Below, one piece after another: positions 6,598 through 9,793 of a stretch of DNA of 9,793 nt. The number at the start of each line of letters is the position of its first letter. The first letter of the stretch is position 1. The notes beneath the pieces are model-generated. The model was given only the letters and a program-made list of their open reading frames with translations. It did not search any database and was not told where the DNA came from. The translations under genes and the position numbers were made by a program. Origin of the DNA: CAVYPR01 sp052145775 (GTDB lineage: Bacteria; Actinomycetota; Acidimicrobiia; Acidimicrobiales; RAAP-2); assembly GCA_052145775.1 (NCBI GenBank), contig JBKQNY010000026.1, positions 1 to 9,793 on the forward strand. The letters run 5' to 3'.

Positions 6598-6602
6598 CTC
6601 CT

Positions 6603-6980
6603 GTGGCGGTAGCCGCAAAGAAGCGGGCCCCGGCCAAGAAGGCCGCGAAGCGGGCTCCGGCAAAGAAGGCGGCCAAGCGCGCCCCGGCCAAGAAGGCCGT
6701 CAAGCGCGCTCCGGCGAAGAAGGCGGTGAAGCGCGCTCCGGCCAAGAAGGCGGTAAAGCGGGCACCGGCGAAGAAGGCGGCCAAGCGCGCCCCGGCCAAG
6801 AAGGCCGTCAAGCGGGCTCCGGCGAAGAAGGCGGCCAAGCGCGCCCCGGCCAAGAAGGCCGTCAAGCGGGCTCCGGCCAAGAAGGCGGCCAAGCGCGCCC
6901 CGGCCAAGAAGGCCGTCAAGCGCGCTCCGGCCAAGAAGGCGGCCAAGCGCGCCCCGGCCAAGAAGGCAGCCAGGCGCTAG
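6603..6980 (+). CDS. Histone H1-like polybasic protein made of 13 RAPAKKA(A/V)K repeats
   Basis: The 125-residue product starts MAVAAKK and is then thirteen uninterrupted 9-residue units RAPAKKA(A/V)K, the last ending ARR. It has about 40 Lys and 15 Arg, and no acidic, aromatic or cysteine residue. PAKKA-type tails are known on mycobacterial HupB, Streptomyces HupS and eukaryotic H1, where they bind DNA non-specifically and compact it. Here the tail stands alone, without an HU or other folded domain. The inferred role is DNA or RNA binding and nucleoid compaction by a disordered chain. The start GTG has an excellent Shine-Dalgarno; a hairpin follows the stop. The opposite strand has an open frame (6587-6961) only because of the repetitive codons. 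Repeat number probably varies between strains. Confidence 0.85.
   Translation: MAVAAKKRAPAKKAAKRAPAKKAAKRAPAKKAVKRAPAKKAVKRAPAKKAVKRAPAKKAAKRAPAKKAVKRAPAKKAAKRAPAKKAVKRAPAKKAAKRAPAKKAVKRAPAKKAAKRAPAKKAARR
6624..6977 (+). repeat. 27-bp tandem coding repeat, 13 units, with 54-bp higher-order pattern
   Basis: Each unit encodes one 9-residue repeat. From about unit 5 onward, valine- and alanine-type units alternate (V, A, V, A ...). The valine-type units from unit 7 begin CGC with GCC-GTC near the end; the alanine-type units mostly use GCG-GCC. This gives a 54-bp repeat of dimers, which suggests expansion by duplication of unit pairs through slippage or recombination. Confidence 0.85.
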
Positions 6981-6990
6981 CCAGCTCCGG

Positions 6991-7012
6991 GGGGCCGGCC
7001 AGTGCCGGCCCC
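6991..7012. terminator. GC-rich hairpin between convergent PAKKA-repeat gene and cofC
   Basis: GGGGCCGGC (6991-6999) and GCCGGCCCC (7004-7012) form a perfect 9-bp stem with a CAGT loop, in the short gap between the two converging stop codons. There is no T-run on either side, as is common for actinobacterial terminators; it could serve both directions. Confidence 0.6.
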
Positions 7013-7017
7013 GCCCA

Positions 7018-7719
7018 TCACGGACGGCGGTCGGGGGCCTGCGGGCCCCCGCCGTCGCGTCCGGGGCCCGGTCGGTTCCCGCCGGTGGCCGCCCAGGCCC
7101 CGGGAAGGTCGGCCGGCAAGTCGACGTCGAAGGCCAGGCCGGCCGAGCGCAAGATCCGGAGCGGCTGGCCGATACGCAGGCACTCGGCCCGGTGGCGGGC
7201 GAACGACCCCGGGCCGTAGGAGAAGCGGAACCCGCACCCGACGGGGAGATTCACCACGTTGGTGCCGTCGTCCCGGCGGTCGGGGACGAGGGTGATCCCC
7301 TCGAACGGCGGCAGCGCCCCCAGCCCGGCGGCGCGGGGCAGGTCACCGTGGGCCACGGTCACCGACTCGACGCCCATGGCCCCCAGGCGCGCCACCCCCT
7401 CTTCCACCGCGCCGTTCAGCCCCCGCCCCGGCTCCCACACCACCAGGGCCCCGAGCCGCCGGGCCCAGTCGGCCACCTCGGTGTCGTCACAGACCACGGC
7501 GACCGGGAGGGGTGCGGCCGCCGCCACCACGTGCTCGGCCATGCGGCGCACCAGCGCCCGTCGCTCCTCGTCCCCGAGCGCGGCGTCGAGCCGACGCTTG
7601 GCCAGGGCGAAGCTCTTCACCGGGACGAGGACGGCCCGCGGACCGAGCAACGCGGGCGTTCGGCGCCCCGAAGGTGCGCCGGCGGCCGCCGGTCGGGCGG
7701 AGGCGACGCCCATGGACAC
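7018..7719 (-). CDS. cofC: 2-phospho-L-lactate / phosphoenolpyruvate guanylyltransferase (CofC/FbiD), coenzyme F420 biosynthesis
   Basis: The enzyme activates a phosphorylated three-carbon acid (phosphoenolpyruvate in mycobacteria, 2-phospholactate in archaea) with GTP, giving the intermediate that CofD/FbiA joins to the deazaflavin Fo. Visible family blocks are the nucleotide-binding 'VLVPVKSFALAKRRLDAALG' near residues 30-49, then 'VCDDTEV', 'HGDLPRAAGL', 'LVPDRRDDGTNVV', 'FRFSYGPGSFARH' and the late 'FDVDLPADL'. At 233 residues it is of normal length, with a short low-complexity Gly/Pro/Arg tail encoded by a second strong hairpin (stem 7032-7039 with 7044-7051). The frame is open to 7860, but residues upstream are not family-like. 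TACACT (7731-7726) lies 6 nt before GTG 7719, suggesting a leaderless start there; ATG 7713 is the alternative. It is divergent from gpsA with about 90 bp between. Confidence 0.88.
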   Translation of the reverse strand: MSMGVASARPAAAGAPSGRRTPALLGPRAVLVPVKSFALAKRRLDAALGDEERRALVRRMAEHVVAAAAPLPVAVVCDDTEVADWARRLGALVVWEPGRGLNGAVEEGVARLGAMGVESVTVAHGDLPRAAGLGALPPFEGITLVPDRRDDGTNVVNLPVGCGFRFSYGPGSFARHRAECLRIGQPLRILRSAGLAFDVDLPADLPGAWAATGGNRPGPGRDGGGPQAPDRRP

Positions 7720-7725
7720 CCCGAC

Positions 7726-7731
7726 AGTGTA
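7726..7731 (-). promoter_or_regulatory. Candidate -10 element for leaderless cofC
   Basis: TACACT on the minus strand is followed by GTCGGG and then GTG. The stretch resembles the pafBC start region (CTAC-CTGTCGG). No -35 is recognised. Confidence 0.45.
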
Positions 7732-7768
7732 GGAGCGGGCCGGGCGGGGCATGCGTGCCCCGGACGCG

Positions 7769-7780
7769 GGGTCACGACCC
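7769..7780. repeat. Small palindrome in the cofC-gpsA divergent region
   Basis: GGGTC (7769-7773), AC, GACCC (7776-7780) form a 12-bp inverted repeat in the roughly 90-bp shared upstream region, around the -35 zone of gpsA. It may be an operator, but its short GC-rich arms could be chance. Confidence 0.2.
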
Positions 7781-7798
7781 GGGTGGTGCCGGCGGCCG

Positions 7799-7804
7799 TA
7801 GGCT
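7799..7804 (+). promoter_or_regulatory. Candidate -10 element for leaderless gpsA
   Basis: TAGGCT fits TANNNT and lies 6 nt before GTG 7811. No separate Shine-Dalgarno at proper spacing is needed or obvious. Confidence 0.4.
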
Positions 7805-7810
7805 CGGAAG

Positions 7811-8836
7811 GTGGTCGGTGGTTCGGTCGTGGTCGTGGGCTCCGGGTCGTGGGGAACCACGATCGCCTCTCTGGTCGCCCGGAACTCGCCGACCGTGCTC
7901 TGGGCACGCTCGGCCGACCTGGCGGCAACGATCGCACGCGAGCACGAGAACCCGGCCTACCTCCCCGGCATCGCACTGCCCGACTCGCTGCGTGCCACGG
8001 CCTCGCTCGACGAGGCCGGCACCGCGGCGGACCTCGTGCTCATGGCGGTCCCCTCCCACGGCTTCCGGGGTGTCCTCGAGCGGCTGGCGCCCTCACTGCC
8101 CCCCGGGGTGCCGGTGGTGAGCCTGGCCAAGGGGATCGAGGCGGGAACCGACATGCGGATGTCGCAGATCGTGGCCGAGGTGCTGCCGGACCATCCGGCC
8201 GGCGCCCTCAGCGGACCCAACCTGGCCCGGGAGGTGGCCGAGGGATGCCCCGCGGCCTGCCTGGTGGCGCTCCCTGACGAGTCGATGGCCCGCCGCGTCC
8301 AGCAGCACCTCCACGGCAGCACGTTCCGGGCCTACACCGGCACCGACGTCGTCGGCTGCGAGATCGCCGGCGCCACCAAGAACGTCATGGCCATCGCCGC
8401 GGGCCTCGCCGACGGCCTCGGTTTCGGCGAGAACACCCGCGCCGTCCTGGTCACCCGGGGGCTGGCCGAGCTGGGCCGGCTCGGCATCGCCCTGGGGGGC
8501 CACACCCTCACCTTCGGCGGCCTGGCGGGGGTGGGCGACCTGGTGGCCACCTGCACCAGCCCGCGCAGCCGCAACCGGACGGTCGGCCTCGAACTCGGTC
8601 GAGGGCGCGCCCTCGACGAGGTGCTGTCGGGGATGCGCATGGTGGCCGAAGGGGTCAAGACCGCCGGTCCCCTGGTCGACCTGGCCCGGAGCCGGGAGGT
8701 CGAGATGCCCATCGCCGAACAGGTCGCGGCCATCGTGGCGGGGCGGACCACGCCCCGTGAGGCCCTGGCCGCCCTCATGGACCGTCCCGCCCGCTCCGAG
8801 TGGGAGCCCGGCCTCCTGCGCGGCCTTCCCCGATGA
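7811..8836 (+). CDS. gpsA: NAD(P)-dependent glycerol-3-phosphate dehydrogenase
   Basis: This cytoplasmic enzyme reduces dihydroxyacetone phosphate to sn-glycerol 3-phosphate, the backbone precursor of phospholipids. The 341-residue product has the Rossmann dinucleotide motif GSGSWG (10-15), 'AKGIE' with Lys107, 'LSGPNLAREVA' (133-143), 'AGATKNVMAIAAGLADGL' with the conserved catalytic Lys190, and 'GLAGVGDLVATCTSPRSRNRTVG' (237-259) contacting substrate and cofactor. Length and motif order are those of bacterial GpsA, with no damage. Start GTG 7811 follows a -10-like hexamer by 6 nt and places the Rossmann motif at the usual distance from the N-terminus. Its stop TGA overlaps the ATG of the adenylate cyclase gene (ATGA), so the two are probably co-transcribed and translationally coupled. 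Confidence 0.95.
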   Translation: MVGGSVVVVGSGSWGTTIASLVARNSPTVLWARSADLAATIAREHENPAYLPGIALPDSLRATASLDEAGTAADLVLMAVPSHGFRGVLERLAPSLPPGVPVVSLAKGIEAGTDMRMSQIVAEVLPDHPAGALSGPNLAREVAEGCPAACLVALPDESMARRVQQHLHGSTFRAYTGTDVVGCEIAGATKNVMAIAAGLADGLGFGENTRAVLVTRGLAELGRLGIALGGHTLTFGGLAGVGDLVATCTSPRSRNRTVGLELGRGRALDEVLSGMRMVAEGVKTAGPLVDLARSREVEMPIAEQVAAIVAGRTTPREALAALMDRPARSEWEPGLLRGLPR

Positions 8837-9793
8837 CCGACGAACCCCCCATGCAGGGCGCCTCGGTCGACGGTCCGCACCCGCCTGAGGCTGCGGGGAC
8901 CCCGGGCCGCCGAGAGGCGGCGCTGGCGCACGTGAGCGGCCTGCTCGTCGAGGCCGGCGCCACCCAGGAGGAGATCGACCGTGCCGTGGCCGAAGGCGTG
9001 CTGGACCTCCTGGCGGTGGACCGGCTCCTGGTGCCGGCCGCCCGCCGCTACTCGGCGACCGAGCTGGCCGAGGCCACCGACCAGTCCCTGGACCTGCTGC
9101 GGCGGCTCTGGCGGGCCCTCGGCTTCCTCGACGTGGGCGACGACGACAAGGTCTTCACCGACCTCGATCTCGAGGCGGTCCGCCTCTTCGACGGCATTCT
9201 CAACTTGGGGGCCGTCGACGTCGACGTGGCCATGCAGATGGCGAGGGTCATCGGCTCGTCGATGGCCCGCATCGCCGAGGCCGAGGTAGCGCCCGGGGTG
9301 CTGGGTCTGGGCGACGAGGACGATGACGACGTCCTGGCCGCCGACGAGTTCGCCAGCATGGCCGGGATCGCCCTCCCGGCCATGGCCTGGTTCCTCGAGT
9401 TCGTTTGGCGCCGCCACGTGCAGGCCGCGGCCCGGCGGAGGGTCATGCTGCGCGCCGCCGGCGAGACGGCAGGCACCAATCCGGTCCTGGCCGTGGGTTT
9501 CGCCGACATGGTGGGCTTCACGCTCCTCAGCCAGCACCTCGGTGCGGCCGAGCTCGCCGCGGTGGTCCGGCGGTTCGAGGATATCTCCCACAACGTCGTG
9601 ACCGGACTGGGGGGACGGCTGGTCAAGATGATCGGCGACGAGGCCATGTTCGTGGTCGAGAGCGTGGAGGGGGCTGCCCGCATCGGCCTGGACCTGGCCG
9701 ATGCCTATGCCGGCGACGACCTCCTGAGCGACGTGCGGGTCGGGCTGGCCCTGGGGGAGGTCCTCGTCCACGATGGGGACTACTACGGGGCCA
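8833..9793 (+). CDS. Class III adenylate cyclase with N-terminal regulatory domain, Rv1264-like (3' truncated by window end)
   Basis: The readable 320 residues start at ATG 8833, inside the ATGA overlap with gpsA, and run off the right edge. An Ala/Pro-rich start is followed by an all-helical N-terminal domain ('YSATELAEATDQSLDLLRRLWRALGF', 'FTDLDLEAVRLFDGIL') like the autoinhibitory, pH-sensing domain of mycobacterial Rv1264. The catalytic domain follows: 'VGFADMVGFT' with metal-binding Asp225, 'VKMIGDEAMF' with Lys265 (adenine specificity) and second metal Asp269, and 'HDGDYYG' with Asp316 (adenine specificity). Lys and Asp at these two positions indicate ATP rather than GTP as substrate. 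The transition-state Asn and Arg would lie beyond the window. No membrane segment is visible, so a soluble homodimer making cAMP is expected. An acidic run (DEDDDD, near residues 158-163) sits between the two domains. Confidence 0.9.
   Translation, partial: MTDEPPMQGASVDGPHPPEAAGTPGRREAALAHVSGLLVEAGATQEEIDRAVAEGVLDLLAVDRLLVPAARRYSATELAEATDQSLDLLRRLWRALGFLDVGDDDKVFTDLDLEAVRLFDGILNLGAVDVDVAMQMARVIGSSMARIAEAEVAPGVLGLGDEDDDDVLAADEFASMAGIALPAMAWFLEFVWRRHVQAAARRRVMLRAAGETAGTNPVLAVGFADMVGFTLLSQHLGAAELAAVVRRFEDISHNVVTGLGGRLVKMIGDEAMFVVESVEGAARIGLDLADAYAGDDLLSDVRVGLALGEVLVHDGDYYGA

Larger units (their letters stand above)
6212..6602. other. Gene-poor, lower-GC spacer between coupling ATPase and PAKKA-repeat gene
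   Basis: This stretch of about 390 bp has no convincing gene. Its left part (to about 6310) is crowded with CG dinucleotides (CGTCGCG, CGCGCC types), and the minus-strand frame is open through it to 6457. The right part is visibly less GC-rich than the rest of the window. It holds a sigma-70-like promoter candidate (6319-6347), an 8-bp palindrome AGACGTCT (6381-6388) next to CTCGACATCGAG (6387-6398), and the CATGCAA repeats (6484-6508). A 75-codon plus-strand frame (6353-6580) crosses it but shows no protein-like features. It is the longest non-coding candidate here and the likeliest place for control sites or a transfer origin, though no known nic sequence was recognised. Confidence 0.5.

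Noticed and set aside
6212..6602. tRNA or other structured RNA gene in the spacer
   Set aside because: No cloverleaf, anticodon-loop or long stem could be found by eye. Only short palindromes and direct repeats are present.
6587..6961. Minus-strand repetitive frame (AGARLAAFLAGARLTAFL-type)
   Set aside because: Antisense reading of the PAKKA repeats. The plus strand has a strong Shine-Dalgarno site and a known type of polybasic protein, and a minus-strand start lacks support.
6624..6977. CRISPR array or non-coding satellite for the 27-bp repeats
   Set aside because: The units are contiguous without unique spacers, keep the reading frame, and vary mainly at synonymous or A/V positions, so they are coding repeats.
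7032..7051. Second strong hairpin as an independent terminator
   Set aside because: It lies inside the cofC reading frame, encoding its Gly/Pro tail, and has no T-run. It may aid termination of the PAKKA gene but cannot be called separately.
8332..9771. Minus-strand open frame of 479 codons opposite gpsA and the adenylate cyclase
   Set aside because: Low-complexity composition, and the plus strand has complete gpsA and cyclase motifs.

Overview
The window is high-GC DNA with actinobacterial traits: a fused PafB-PafC regulator, a coenzyme F420 gene (cofC), a MobF-type relaxase, and GTG starts placed directly after -10-like hexamers. The gene set would fit the Acidimicrobiia or a related lineage. 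That is an inference from gene content, because no marker gene is present.

Layout, left to right. The window opens on the last 36 residues of a type II secretion/type IV pilus inner-membrane protein (GspF/PilC). Its stop codon overlaps that of a minus-strand, seven-helix CtaG-like membrane protein. That gene is divergent from pafBC, a double HTH-WYL regulator of the mycobacterial DNA-damage type; the two assigned starts lie 14 bp apart inside an inverted repeat. Next comes a short minus-strand hypothetical gene, then a compact MobF (TrwC-like) relaxase on the plus strand. The relaxase is tail-to-tail, 9 bp apart, with a minus-strand VirD4/TraG-type coupling ATPase. A gene-poor, lower-GC stretch of about 390 bp follows, carrying three 9-bp-spaced CATGCAA repeats. 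It leads to a gene for a 125-residue protein made almost entirely of thirteen RAPAKKA(A/V)K repeats. After a hairpin come cofC (minus) and, divergently, gpsA (plus), which overlaps by 4 bp a class III adenylate cyclase running off the right edge.

The flanks look like ordinary chromosome: respiration-related assembly, stress regulation, F420, phospholipid precursor and cAMP genes. The middle (about 2.97-6.98 kb) is the unusual part. It pairs a DNA-nicking relaxase that lacks a helicase half with a DNA-pumping ATPase that has no predicted membrane anchor, beside a polybasic histone-H1-like protein and an iteron-like repeat. No integrase, transposase, mating-pore gene or plasmid replication gene is visible. 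Either this is the remnant of a mobilizable element, or a domesticated chromosomal DNA-processing or DNA-transfer module. The sequence alone cannot decide.

Four genes (pafBC, the small hypothetical gene, cofC, gpsA) have a TANNNT hexamer 6-7 nt before a GTG codon, which suggests leaderless mRNAs. The PAKKA-repeat gene instead has a strong Shine-Dalgarno site.
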